Source of the DNA: Streptomyces sp. BK208
GTDB taxonomy: Bacteria; Actinomycetota; Actinomycetes; Streptomycetales; Streptomycetaceae
DNA length: 51,969 bases
Direction of reading: 5' to 3'
NCBI RefSeq assembly: GCF_004364245.1
Contig: NZ_SOAV01000020.1
Location: 1-51,969, forward strand
The notes below the pieces were generated by a model, which saw nothing but the letters and a program-made list of their open reading frames with translations, ran no database searches and was not told the DNA's origin. The position numbers and the translations under genes were made by a program. This document shows, in pieces, positions 1 to 7,976 of this stretch (within the stretch, counting starts at the first letter, position 1; each line of letters begins with the position of its first letter).

Positions 1-260
1 CCCGCGGAGCGGGTACCCCATCGCTGCGCGATTGGGCAAGCGAACCCCCGCGCTGCGCGCGGGGGTTGCGCTCCCGCTCCGCGTGAGCGCTGCTGCTCGC
101 TGCGCGAGCAGCCCACCGGCCCGGCTGCGCCGGGCCGGTGACGCTCCGTCCGCTGCGCTCCCGGAGCTGCGGGGCATTGCCCCGCTGGAGTGGCCTCCGC
201 TGCGCTCCAGCCACCGGCCGCACCCGCTGCGCGGGACGGCCAACGGGCCTGCGGCCCGGG
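1..260. repeat. Streptomyces telomere: terminal palindrome array
   Basis: The first 13 bases, CCCGCGGAGCGGG, form the first palindrome typical of archetypal Streptomyces telomeres. Further hairpins follow, most closed by a TGC triplet on this strand (GCA on the complementary 3' overhang): arms 1-5/9-13, 16-24/28-36 (one mismatch), 43-53/57-67 (11 bp, perfect), 68-73/85-90, 92-100/104-112, 114-125/129-140 (12 bp, perfect), 169-176/178-185, 223-227/231-235 and 245-249/253-257. In Streptomyces these structures pair in the single-stranded 3' overhang and recruit the Tap/Tpg end-patching machinery. Starting exactly at palindrome I implies that base 1 is the physical end of a linear replicon. A helicase gene and a tpg remnant nearby fit. 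Chromosome and linear plasmid cannot be told apart from this alone. Confidence 0.93.
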
Positions 261-386
261 CAGCGAGGAGGGCGGGTGGCCGGGCGGTGGTGACCCTGCA
301 TCAGGTGATGCCCCATGTAGCTTTGGCAGAAACGGGCCATCCCCGTGCTTCAAAGTGAATCACCAGACTGACTCTGGAACCAGCCT

Positions 387-416
387 CTGCCCCCGCTCCC
401 TTCGGAGCGGGGGCAG
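387..416 (-). terminator. hairpin terminator of the zinc-ribbon operon
   Basis: A perfect 13-bp stem (387-399 with 404-416) closed by a 4-nt loop lies 6 bp past the stop at 423 of the minus-strand gene. No clear U-tract follows, as is common in Streptomyces. The stretch 261-386 shows no gene. Confidence 0.7.
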
Positions 417-422
417 ATTGGC

Positions 423-954
423 TTATGCCTGGTTCTTTCGCCGGTTGGCCCTGCGGTCGAGCGCGGCCCTGAGGACGAGTGCCCGGCGACTCGATGCGGG
501 GCACGGTTCCAGGATTCCCCGCGAGTACAGGGTGGCTCGCATTGCTGCCCCTGCATTCACGGCGACTTCGATGGATCGGAAAATGTCCTGGGCCTGTTCC
601 ACGCTGGTCGGGTGCTGGAATTCGCACGCGCACTCATATTTGCGTTCGGCGGTCAGGTTGATGAGTGCCAGGGGGTGTTCCTTGACGGGAATGCAGCCTG
701 GGTGACGGTTGGCCGGACGCGGAATGCCGTTGCCGTTGCGGCCCCGGAGGTGGCTCCAGAACCGGTGTCCCTTCCAGCCGCACAGGCGGCATTCCATCAG
801 CCACGGCTGATCCGCGCCGGGGTAGCCCCGCAAGGGGGGTCCATCCGAGCTGGGCAAGGCGGGACATGGCCTCTGGGGAGCGAACGAGGTTGGGGATGGT
901 AAACCGCAGGTCCGGCAGGAGGTAGGCGTAGGTGCGGGTGGCGCGCACGCTCAC
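423..954 (-). pseudogene. zinc-ribbon protein, frameshifted (hypothetical)
   Basis: Translation starts at GTG 954, which overlaps the TGA of the upstream gene by 4 bp (GTGA). It reads through RTYAYLLPDLRFTIPNLV and RLAQLGWTPL, then loses frame. The next frame continues as GYPGADQPWLMECRLCGWKG and on to the stop at 423. Deleting one C from the six-C run on the minus strand (plus 834-839) joins the halves as GWTPLRGYPGADQPW, a sensible fusion of about 176 residues. Cys-x2-Cys plus the later His/Cys residues (RHPGC) suggest a metal-binding ribbon like those in many Streptomyces proteins with a YPG...W...C..CG core. Function is unknown. If the break is a sequencing error the gene is intact; otherwise the downstream half could only restart at TTG 857. 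Confidence 0.6.
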
Positions 955-1211
955 GGTGGAGCGCAGCCGGTCGGCGGGTGAGTGGACGGGGGCCTGAGCG
1001 GGGATGGTGGGCGCTTGCCCTGGTCGATGAGGGTGACGAGGTGGGCGGCGGCCTGGTGCCGGTCGGCGGCCCGCTGGACGGGGTGGCCGGGCATGGTCGC
1101 GTACCAGCTGCCGTGACGGCGGTGGACGGTCCCGGCCGGGGTCTGGTCGACGGTGACGGGATAGAACCCCTCTTCGTCGCGCTTCCCGATAGTGTAGCGC
1201 TGCGTTTCCAT
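951..1211 (-). CDS. small hypothetical protein, 86 aa
   Basis: Starts with ATG 1211 (METQRYTIGKRDEEGFYPVT) behind a GGAG ribosome binding site and ends in a TGA that overlaps the next gene's GTG. The first 66 residues look like a compact folded domain (GTVHRRHGSWYATMPG) and the tail is proline-rich. It forms a two-gene operon with the zinc-ribbon gene, transcribed toward the telomere. I do not recognise the family. The AT-richer stretch upstream (about 1215-1380) probably carries the promoter. Confidence 0.65.
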   Translation of the reverse strand: METQRYTIGKRDEEGFYPVTVDQTPAGTVHRRHGSWYATMPGHPVQRAADRHQAAAHLVTLIDQGKRPPSPLRPPSTHPPTGCAPP

Positions 1212-1374
1212 TCTCTGGCTCCTTTTCGGTTGGCCTTTGGGTTTGCCGGTTGGGTGCCACTCCCTCCCGACAAGGAAAAGACTATTCAATTCGCCAGGCA
1301 AGATCAAATAAAGAGCCCTCGAAAGGAGGTTTCCTTTTCTCTCTTTTCCGTCTGAACAGGATTTCGCTATTCCC

Positions 1375-1561
1375 TTTTCCGGGGTAGGTGGGCCGGGGCG
1401 TGGTGCCGGTCGCCGCTTCCGATGGCGCGCAGCGCTGTCGGTGCCCGGCGCAGCGCCGCAGGGGTCGCACAGCGAGGGCGGGAACGCAGCGGACGCCCGG
1501 TGCCCCGCCCGCGTGGCAGGCGGCGTCCGGTGCCGCGCCCCGGCCCACCCACCCCGGAAAA
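1375..1561. repeat. long imperfect inverted repeat (41-bp arms)
   Basis: Arms 1375-1415 and 1521-1561 match as inverted copies at 36 of 41 positions, separated by 105 bp. The pair starts with TTTTCCGGGGT and is GC-rich throughout. It lies about 165 bp upstream of the small operon start at 1211. No open frame in 1212-1880 looks like a real gene. The repeat may be a recombination or insertion scar or a structured replication feature; I cannot decide which. Confidence 0.65.
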
Positions 1562-1715
1562 GAGGGGGACGCGTTGCTGCGCACGGTTGTGGTGCGCGCC
1601 CCGCCGCGGGGCGGTCTGCTGGCTTTGTCTGCGCGGCGGGTTGTGCGGGGAGGCCGGCGGCCCCGGTGGGGTGGATATGCTGGCGCTGGAGTCCTCTTCG
1701 GAGGGTCTTTGGGTT

Positions 1716-1759
1716 GGCCGGTGCCCTTGCCACCCGCTTCGGCGGATTGGGCACCGGCC
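1716..1759. repeat. 11-bp perfect inverted repeat, 22-nt spacer
   Basis: GGCCGGTGCCC (1716-1726) is mirrored by GGGCACCGGCC (1749-1759). No gene ends immediately beside it on either strand, so terminator and protein-binding site are both possible. The surrounding 1562-1880 shows no gene I would support. Confidence 0.5.
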
Positions 1760-1878
1760 GCTTTCGTGTGTCAGGGCCGGACGCCGAGCGCTGCGGCCTC
1801 AAGCCGCGCCCCCAACGCACTCCGCAACGCTTGTGCGGCTGCTCACGAGCGGCTTCCGTTCGAGTCCGGCCAGCGGTG

Positions 1879-2030
1879 TACAACATCCCCCGCATCGACG
1901 GGGAAGACGCCGCCAGGTCAGTGCCCACCATCAGCAGCTTTGGGACACCGCGTCGGCGGGGAAGACGACGGTATGGCGCTCCGCCTGGTGCTCGGGGACG
2001 GAGCGCCCCGCGTCGGCGGGGAGGGCTCGG
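1879..2030 (+). CRISPR. degenerate CRISPR-like repeats (3 units, no cas genes)
   Basis: Three copies of a short dyad, CCCCGC(A/G)TCG(A/G)CGGGG and variants, end at 1903, 1961 and 2021, a period of 58-60 bp. The unit resembles actinobacterial type I-E repeats: CCCC-stem, GTCGGC loop region, GGGG-stem, then AGGAC/AAGAC. The third copy (1998-2026) has the fullest flanks (ACGGAGCGCCCCGCGTCGGC). Between the dyads the sequence is unique, as spacers would be. Copies diverge from each other and no cas gene is present, so this looks like a relic. Confidence 0.5.
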
Positions 2031-2080
2031 TGACCTGTCGCTTCCGGCCTACGAACAGCTCGCAAGCCGGGTCCTGTGCA

Positions 2081-2680
2081 TCAGTAGATGGAGAGTGGGG
2101 GCACAACGATCGATGAGCCGTTATCTCTCAGCGTTCCCTGCCATCGGGCTTCGATATCAGGACGTAACTGCCGAAGCTGCCGCCAGCCCTCAACGGATTC
2201 AGGCAGAGTGTCTCCCCTCGACCAAGCGCCCATCAGCATGCGGGTCTCGCTCCGGGACAGGAACGCAACTTCCGCCAGGGAGTGTCCGGGGACACTGCCG
2301 GACTGAGCCATGTCCAAGAGGTAGCAGACTTCCGCGATACGCAGGCGTAGCTCTCTGTCCAGCAGGAAGGACTGCTCGAAACCCAGGATGGCGCAGATCT
2401 TGGTGGCGCTCCTATCTGTCTCGTGGGGTGGCTGGTTGAGGAGCCTGACGGGGTGCTCCAAGTAGGCACCCAGGATGTTCTCGACTGCGCGGCGCTCGCG
2501 GTCCGCTTTGGCTGCCCTGCTCTCGTCTTCAATGGCTCTTCTTCGGGCCGACTCCGCGTCCTCCAAGGATTCCTGCCGGGCCCTCTGTGCCTGCCGGCGG
2601 GCGCCGATCCTTCCAATGGTGTCGCCGCTGAGGCCTATAAGCCCGCCGACGGCGACGCTGACGACAGTTCCCCACTCCAT
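2081..2680 (-). CDS. membrane-anchored coiled-coil protein, 199 aa, unknown function
   Basis: ATG 2680 sits just after GGGGGAAG and gives an N-terminal hydrophobic segment (WGTVVSVAVGGLIGLSG, about residues 3-19). A long charged helix rich in Arg, Glu and Ala follows (about residues 25-65), then a mainly helical C-terminal domain with several Leu-rich segments. This suggests a protein tethered to the membrane by its N-terminus with the bulk in the cytoplasm. It is downstream of, and co-directional with, the subterminal helicase gene (gap 186 bp). I do not recognise the family. Confidence 0.75.
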   Translation of the reverse strand: MEWGTVVSVAVGGLIGLSGDTIGRIGARRQAQRARQESLEDAESARRRAIEDESRAAKADRERRAVENILGAYLEHPVRLLNQPPHETDRSATKICAILGFEQSFLLDRELRLRIAEVCYLLDMAQSGSVPGHSLAEVAFLSRSETRMLMGAWSRGDTLPESVEGWRQLRQLRPDIEARWQGTLRDNGSSIVVPPLSIY

Positions 2681-2866
2681 GGGCTTCCCCCTGTGTAGTG
2701 AATGCGCCGCTGCCCAATGATCCAACCGAGAGTCCCTGGCAGCCGGTGGAGCCGAGCCTACCGAGCAACACCGGGGCGCTGAGTCGGGAAACAAGGCTTT
2801 GGGCTCTACGCTTGTCGAAGCAGTAGAGTCACAACGCCTCGCGGATTCCGACGGGATCGGCGTCCG

Positions 2867-5368
2867 CTACGCCCACCGCATCCCAATCGCGGACAGCTGC
2901 TCGACCCGCTCCGGGGCCAGCGTCGCCGCCCGGCTGCGCTGGTTGCCGATCCATGCTCCGAGCTTGTGCTCCCGCTCCTCCTGGTCCTCCCCGACGACGA
3001 TGCGTTCAACGTGCTTGCGGGGGACCTGGAGGTGCCCCTCACGCTCGTAGAACTGCTTGGCGGCCTCGTAGTTCAGCGCCCACTTGTCGGCTTGCGTGCG
3101 GCGCGGTCGCGGCTTCTCCTCCTCGGTGGCGGGCTCGATGCCGAGGACCTGTTCGCACATCCACTGCTGCACGGTGGTGAGTTTGTCCCAGCCGAGGCGG
3201 ACGGAGCGGACCCAGCGTCCGAGGTCTTCTCCCTGGTGGACGACGTCGCCGGGCGAGGTGGGCAGCGGGCGGCCGGTGTCCAGGTGGAGGCGTACGAGGT
3301 GGAAGGCGCGCTGCCACTCCACCGGCCAGGTAGGGCACCAGGAGGGGTCGATGTCCTCCAGTTGCTCGCGCCGCACCTCCGACAGCGCCCCGGCCGACGA
3401 GGCTACCGACAGGCCCTCGGCGCGCTGCTGCTCGATGTCGGCTGCCTTGCGGGCGGCGGTCCGTGCGTTCTTCAGCCAGATGCCCACGCGGTAGCCCTGG
3501 TAGGTGGCGTCCAGCGGGGCCAGGAGGTGACCGTGTTCGGCGGCCCAGTCGCGTGCCGCGGCGAGGCCTTGCTCCCATGCGACGTCGAAGTGCGACCAGA
3601 CCATGCCGAGTTTCTCCAGCTGCCGGGCGCGGTCGGCGTCCATGTCGCCGCGGGCGTAGGTGCGCCGGTTGTCGGCGATCCACTGCCCGAGCGGGAAGTC
3701 GGCGAGCGAGGCCGGCCACCCTGCGGCCGCCGTCTCCTGGTCGTCGGCGGCGGGCACCCGGTAGGTGAACGGGACCTTGAGGTCGCCGTGGAGCCGGTGG
3801 TAGAGGGTGGCGGCCTCGATGCCGCGCCGCCAGTGCTGGTGCTCGGGGTTGAGGACGCGCAGGTTGATGAACGCGGCCAGCGCGGCGGGGTCGCGCGGCG
3901 TGGAGAACTTCAGCAAGCTCCGTGCGGCCGCCGACGGCCCGCCGTCCCCCTCCGTCTGGTCCTCCTGGCGCTGCTCGGCGCCATGAGCAGCCTGAGGGGT
4001 GCTTGGGACCTGCGGTTCGGCGAGTTGTTCCACCACTCGGGCGTCATGTGCCCTGAGGGCGGTCAGCAGCTTGGCCAGCCCGCCGAAGGCGCGGGAGGTG
4101 AGCATGTTGTCGGCCGTCTCGCCGGGTCCGAGCAGGACGGGCACCACGAGGGAGGCGACCTTGCCCTCGCCGGGCTGCATGCGCAGCGCTCGGCCGACGG
4201 CTTGGACCAAGTCGGGCATGGCGCCGCGTACGTCCGCGAAGTACACGGAGTCGCATTTCCGGGTGTCGACGCCTTCACCGAGCACCTTCACGGAGCTCAG
4301 GTAGCCCTTCTCGACCACCGTGCCGTCGGCGGCGATCCCGGCCGCGAACTCCGCGAGGACCCGGCGGCGGTGGGCGGGCTTGTGCTCGCCGCACAGCCAG
4401 TCGGCCCAGGTCGTTGCCGGGTACAGGACGGGGTCCTCGGTGTGCAGCTTGGCCGCGACGTCGGGCAGGCCGGCCGTGAACGCCTCGGCCTCCTTGACCT
4501 GGTGGTGGAAGGTGAGCGTGCGCCTGAACCCTTCCTCCGACGACGCCTTGACCAGCGCTGTCTGGAGCGCTGCCAGCCGGGCCCCGCGGATCTCGTCCGA
4601 GCGGGCCCCGGCGCCCAGGAGCTGCGCGGCTTGAAGCCGGGTGTCGGTGATGTCCACACACACCACCTGGTACGGCGCACAGATTCCCCTGTCGATGGCC
4701 TGCGACAGCGTCAACGTGTACGCCCGGCTGCCGAAGGGGCCGGCGGGGTCGTCGTCCATGCTCGCGACCAGCTCGCCCGGGGCGCCGGCCGCCTCCTCGT
4801 CTCCGAGCTGCCACAGGCGGGGCGTGGCCGTCATGTACAGGCGGCGCAGCGCGGGGATGCGGGTGTTGTCGTGGACGACCGCCCACGGCTTCCCGATCCG
4901 GCCCGACGTGCGGTGGGCTTCGTCCACGACGATCAGGTCCCAGCCCGGCAGCCCCGCCTGGTGCGCCCGTTCCAGGGTGCCGAGCCCGAGGGAGGCGTAC
5001 GTCGCGAAGACGGTGACCTTGTCGAACGGCCGCACCCACGCGGTCAGCTCCCGCACGTCGGTGGTGCTGGGGAAGCCGGTGCCCTCCCCTCGCAGTGAGG
5101 AGACGCCGATCATCGGGCCGGTGCGGCCGGCCGCACGCCAGGCCGCCTCGGTCTGCGCCAGCAGATCCAGCGAAGGCACGAGCACCAGGACCCGGCCCGC
5201 GCGGAGTTCGTGTGCGCTCTGCGCGGCAACCAGGGTTTTGCCCGAGCCGGTCGCCATCACGATCTGGGTGCGCAGCCCGCGCTCGGGGACGGTGCCGGCT
5301 GCGGGCACCTCCAGGGCGGCCCGCACGGCATCGACAGCCTCACGCTGATGGGGACGGAGCTTCGTCAT
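2867..5368 (-). CDS. subterminal DEAD/DEAH-box helicase with helicase-associated repeats (TtrA-like)
   Basis: 833 residues from ATG 5368 (AAAGGA upstream). An SF2 helicase core occupies about residues 1-450: motif I MATGSGKT, motif II VVDEAH, motif III MTATPR, and a C-terminal helicase half with DLVQAVGRALR (motif VI). About residues 480-830 hold repeats of the helicase-associated type, with recurring W-x3-L, AxxYxxxxGHLxxP and LGxWixxxR elements. Helicases of this layout lie close to telomeres of Streptomyces chromosomes and plasmids (TtrA of SLP2 and S. coelicolor) and have been linked to conjugal transfer or end maintenance. Position about 2.9 kb from the telomere and transcription toward the end match that. 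A stand-alone restriction-type helicase is the alternative. Confidence 0.9.
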   Translation of the reverse strand: MTKLRPHQREAVDAVRAALEVPAAGTVPERGLRTQIVMATGSGKTLVAAQSAHELRAGRVLVLVPSLDLLAQTEAAWRAAGRTGPMIGVSSLRGEGTGFPSTTDVRELTAWVRPFDKVTVFATYASLGLGTLERAHQAGLPGWDLIVVDEAHRTSGRIGKPWAVVHDNTRIPALRRLYMTATPRLWQLGDEEAAGAPGELVASMDDDPAGPFGSRAYTLTLSQAIDRGICAPYQVVCVDITDTRLQAAQLLGAGARSDEIRGARLAALQTALVKASSEEGFRRTLTFHHQVKEAEAFTAGLPDVAAKLHTEDPVLYPATTWADWLCGEHKPAHRRRVLAEFAAGIAADGTVVEKGYLSSVKVLGEGVDTRKCDSVYFADVRGAMPDLVQAVGRALRMQPGEGKVASLVVPVLLGPGETADNMLTSRAFGGLAKLLTALRAHDARVVEQLAEPQVPSTPQAAHGAEQRQEDQTEGDGGPSAAARSLLKFSTPRDPAALAAFINLRVLNPEHQHWRRGIEAATLYHRLHGDLKVPFTYRVPAADDQETAAAGWPASLADFPLGQWIADNRRTYARGDMDADRARQLEKLGMVWSHFDVAWEQGLAAARDWAAEHGHLLAPLDATYQGYRVGIWLKNARTAARKAADIEQQRAEGLSVASSAGALSEVRREQLEDIDPSWCPTWPVEWQRAFHLVRLHLDTGRPLPTSPGDVVHQGEDLGRWVRSVRLGWDKLTTVQQWMCEQVLGIEPATEEEKPRPRRTQADKWALNYEAAKQFYEREGHLQVPRKHVERIVVGEDQEEREHKLGAWIGNQRSRAATLAPERVEQLSAIGMRWA

Positions 5369-5430
5369 GAGCAGGGTCCTTTATGGTGCCGGGGAGGACA
5401 CGAGTGTGCCCTGGTCGGGGCTGTGGCGCA

Positions 5431-5521
5431 GTGTAGGTCCCCCTGCGTCGGCGGGGAGGACGGCGGTGTGAGCTTCGCCAGCTCAGCCTGGTACGGAGCA
5501 CCCCGCGGACGCGGGGAGGGG
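5431..5521 (+). CRISPR. degenerate CRISPR-like repeats (2 units)
   Basis: Two dyads of the same kind as at 1879-2030: CCCCCTGCGTCGGCGGGGAG (GGGG ending at 5456) and ACGGAGCACCCCGCGGACGC followed by GGGGAGG (GGGG ending at 5516), 60 bp apart. The second shares ACGGAGC(A/G)CCCCGCG with the copy at 1998, beyond what the dyad alone requires. It overlaps the region just upstream of the tpg remnant. No cas genes are near. Confidence 0.48.
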
Positions 5522-5528
5522 TGTTCGG

Positions 5529-5750
5529 GTGCGAGAAGCACGGCGGCCGGACGGTGCCGTTGCCGAGTTGCTCGGCGTCAGGCAGTGCGCGGTGGAACGG
5601 TATGTGAAGAAACAGATCAGAAGGGCCCGCTCAGAGCTCGCCGCCCGCCTCGAGCGTGAGGTCTGCACGCGTTGGCGGCCGCGGATCAAGGCGACGGCGG
5701 AACAGGCCGCGGCCGCCCCGAAGTGCAGCGCTGTTGCCGTCGTGTCCTGA
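5529..5750 (+). pseudogene. tpg: tpg remnant: truncated telomere terminal-protein gene
   Basis: The 73-residue frame contains VAELLGVRQCAVERYVKKQI and ARSELAARLEREVCTRW. This matches the DNA-binding segment typical of Streptomyces Tpg (V-A-x-x-L-G-V-x-Q-x-x-V-E-R-Y...LEREV...W.P), the protein covalently attached to telomere 5' ends. Family members are about 185 residues; here both the N-terminal part and the C-terminal two thirds are missing, and the frame ends in unrelated residues (PKCSAVAVVS). It is therefore a decayed copy, and the replicon must use another tpg. Identification rests on motif memory, not alignment. Confidence 0.65.
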
Positions 5751-6273
5751 TCGGCCAAGGGCCGCGGAGGCTATGGTCTCGAGATCGCCGGTCTCGGCGT
5801 CTGCGGCCTCTCACCGGGTGTCGCCCGTGCAGTCGTGCAGCCTCCGCAGGATGAGGCGCCCCACCTTGGTCCCCGGGGGCGGGAGCGTGATTTTTCCCGT
5901 CCTCTTTGTCGTCCCACTCCTCGTCGCGGCATGGGGGCTGTGCGGCCCGGGGTGGGGTCCGGGCCGCAGAGGTCTTGTTGTCGCTCGGTTCGCTGTTGGT
6001 TGTTTTTTCTGGCTTGTGGTGCGGGCGTTGCTGTGGTCGGTCGCTTTCGCGTGGTGTGCGGGGTGGCGGAGGGGTGGTTCGTTGGGGAAGGCCGCGTCGG
6101 GGCGGGGGGCGGGGGGCGTGTGTGGTGCGGGATGTGTGGGGGTGTCGTTGTCGGCTGGTTCGGTGTGCGGGTGGCTTCGTCGCCGTAGGGCGGTGGTCGT
6201 GGGGGGTGGGGCGGGCGGCTGGTGTGGGGGCGGCGTCGCGGCGGGGCGGGGTGGAGGATATTGCCTGAGGCGA
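5751..6273. other. no gene seen; strand-biased G/T-rich tract
   Basis: This 520-bp stretch follows the tpg remnant and precedes the end of the AfsA-type gene. From about 5930 to 6265 the plus strand is strongly G and T rich with very little A. Open frames here are low-complexity (Pro/Thr on the minus strand) and not believable. It probably includes the transcription end of the AfsA-type gene. Confidence 0.5.
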
Positions 6274-7218
6274 CTATTGGGCCGGAAGAGGGCTGATGTC
6301 GCCGCTCGCGGTGAAGACGGGTGTCCCGTCCTGGTGGGCGGAGATGCGGGTGCGTGAGCGGGCGCCGGCGGAGATGAGGGTTTCGTCGTGTGTTTCGAGC
6401 CAGCAGGGAGAGCCGAACTCGACGTAGCGGTGGAAAACGATGTCAAGTGCGGTCAGGATGCCGGGGCCGAAGCCTGCGGACGCCGCTGTGGCGGCCTGTC
6501 GTACGGCTTCGAGCAGCACCATGCCCGGTGCGTGGTCGACGGCGTGGTCGAAGAGGACCGGGTGGTCCGTGTCGAGCCGGAGCTGCCAGCGCCTGGGAGT
6601 TCCCGAGGGTGACAGGACGACGTCCTCGCGGCGGGTGCGGCCGACGGCGGCGCACGGTGCGGGGTCGGTGGGTCTCGGTGCGCCGGCAAACACTTCGGAC
6701 ACTCCCGCCCGGCCGGCGCGCAGGCGCTCGTAGATCTTCGGTGAGTGGCAGCCGAACCGGGTGCCGGCCACCGCGAGGGTCGCGCCGTCCCTCAGTGCTT
6801 CGATGTCCATGGACATGGAGGCGGGAAGGCCCCGCTGGTACCGGATGTCGCTGCAGCGGACCCGCAGTTCGATCTCGGCGGGTGTGCGTTCGATGCGCAT
6901 GGCCTGGGGGTTGAGTGTGAGCTGGAAGTGCGACCAGCTCAGCTGGTACCCGAAAGGCATGCCGTAGGCGGCGTGGGCCAGCAGGGGGAAGGTCTGGCGG
7001 ACGGTCTCGGCCATGAGCATGGGGTCGTGGACGCCGTGCTCGGAGGTGTAGAAGCTGTGGCTGCGCGGCCACTGGGCGGTGACGGTGAAGGTGTCCTGGC
7101 CCGTTGCGCGCCAGCCGGTCAGGAAGACTTCGGCGAACGCGGCCCGGTGGACGAACTCTCTTGCGACGGTCGTGGTCAGCGTAGGTGCCGCTACGTGACG
7201 ATCCGCTGAAACAAGCAC
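6274..7218 (-). CDS. afsA: AfsA/ScbA-type gamma-butyrolactone biosynthesis protein
   Basis: 314 residues from GTG 7218 (GGGGGG 8 nt upstream). It contains two A-factor biosynthesis hotdog repeats: residues about 20-150 (REFVHRAAFAEVFLTGW ... DPMLMAETVRQTFPLLAHAA) and about 195-305 (DHPVLFDHAVDHAPGMVLLE, ALDIVFHRYVEFGSPCWLE). AfsA family enzymes condense a beta-ketoacyl-ACP-derived chain with dihydroxyacetone phosphate to start gamma-butyrolactone or butenolide signal synthesis. Its divergent neighbour is an ArpA/ScbR-like receptor, the classical gene pair, so it should make the signal that controls the cluster that follows. Confidence 0.95.
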   Translation of the reverse strand: MLVSADRHVAAPTLTTTVAREFVHRAAFAEVFLTGWRATGQDTFTVTAQWPRSHSFYTSEHGVHDPMLMAETVRQTFPLLAHAAYGMPFGYQLSWSHFQLTLNPQAMRIERTPAEIELRVRCSDIRYQRGLPASMSMDIEALRDGATLAVAGTRFGCHSPKIYERLRAGRAGVSEVFAGAPRPTDPAPCAAVGRTRREDVVLSPSGTPRRWQLRLDTDHPVLFDHAVDHAPGMVLLEAVRQAATAASAGFGPGILTALDIVFHRYVEFGSPCWLETHDETLISAGARSRTRISAHQDGTPVFTASGDISPLPAQ

Positions 7219-7302
7219 TTCATGCCCCCCTTGGCGAAATACCCATCAGAATCCCCCATGTCTGAATCGACCTCTGTGTCGTCCAGATCGTGAGGCCCCT
7301 GT

Positions 7303-7328
7303 AAAATAAGGGGTGTTCGTTTTGTTTG
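7303..7328 (+). promoter_or_regulatory. putative autoregulatory element (ARE-like) between synthase and receptor genes
   Basis: An A-rich left half and T-rich right half flank GGGGTGTTCGTT in the divergent intergenic region, just upstream of the receptor gene. The layout resembles binding sites of ArpA/ScbR proteins. A close copy (20 of 26 positions) is at 9887-9912, upstream of the IS701-like gene, and the core GGTGTTCGTT recurs at 22565-22574. Confidence 0.5.
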
Positions 7329-7337
7329 TCGAGGGAG

Positions 7338-7976
7338 ATGAGGATCCTGGTGGGCGAGCCCAAGCAGGAGCGGGCGGTGAGGACTCGCGAGGTGATCCTC
7401 CGTGCGGCTGCTGCGGTTTTCGACGAGTGCGGCTACGCGGGCGCCAGCATCAGCAAGATCATGAGCCGGTCCGGGGTGACCCAGGGGGGTATGTACTTCC
7501 ACTTCAAATCGAAAGAAGCCCTCGCCCACGCCGTGATGGCCAGCCAGCAGGAGTTCGTCCAGCTCCCCGCCGGCCGCGACGGGCTGCAGCGGCTCATCGA
7601 CATCACGTTCCACATCGCCGGCGAACTCGCGGACAACGTGCTGTTCCGGGCCAGTGTCCGCCTCGCCGTCGAGCAGGGTGAGCTCGGCATCCACGACGAC
7701 ACGGCCTACCAGGAGTGGGCCGAGCTGTTCCACACGCAGCTGGTCGCGGCGCGGCGTGACGGCGAGCTGTACGACGACGTCGACGTACGCGAGTTCGCCA
7801 CCGTGCTGGTGGGTGCCTACACGGGGACGCAGATATTCTCCAACGCCGCCACCCACCGCGAGGACCTCCCCCAGCGGGTCGCCGCCCTGTGGCGCTACTT
7901 CCTTCCGGCGCTCACCGATGCGCAGACGCGGCAGGGGCTGCGCGTGGGGCCGGGCGCCCGGGCGGCCGGCGCGTGA
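7338..7976 (+). CDS. TetR-family gamma-butyrolactone receptor (ArpA/ScbR-like)
   Basis: The N-terminal DNA-binding domain reads QERAVRTREVILRAAAAVFD and ASISKIMSRSGVTQGGMYFH followed by FKSKEALA, the hallmark of butyrolactone receptors (RAVRTR...GVTKGALYFHF.SKE). The C-terminal ligand domain is of normal length (about 213 aa in total). Start is ambiguous: ATG 7338 directly follows GAGGGAG, while GTG 7350 has GAGG at better spacing; TTG 7326 is less likely. It is divergent from the AfsA-type gene and coupled through GTGA to the reductase gene. Expected role: repressor released by the autoregulator. Confidence 0.93.
   Translation: MRILVGEPKQERAVRTREVILRAAAAVFDECGYAGASISKIMSRSGVTQGGMYFHFKSKEALAHAVMASQQEFVQLPAGRDGLQRLIDITFHIAGELADNVLFRASVRLAVEQGELGIHDDTAYQEWAELFHTQLVAARRDGELYDDVDVREFATVLVGAYTGTQIFSNAATHREDLPQRVAALWRYFLPALTDAQTRQGLRVGPGARAAGA

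Noticed and set aside
1388..2440. Several overlapping plus-strand frames in the subtelomeric gap
   Set aside because: Arg/Pro/Ala low-complexity, no ribosome sites, and interrupted by the inverted repeats and CRISPR-like units.
1879..5521. An active CRISPR-Cas locus
   Set aside because: Only two and three diverged repeats and no cas genes anywhere in the window; kept only as possible relics.
5811..6446. Minus-strand frame of about 210 codons rich in Pro, Thr and Ala
   Set aside because: Arises from the G/T-rich tract; no ribosome site, no domain, and it collides with the AfsA-type gene end.
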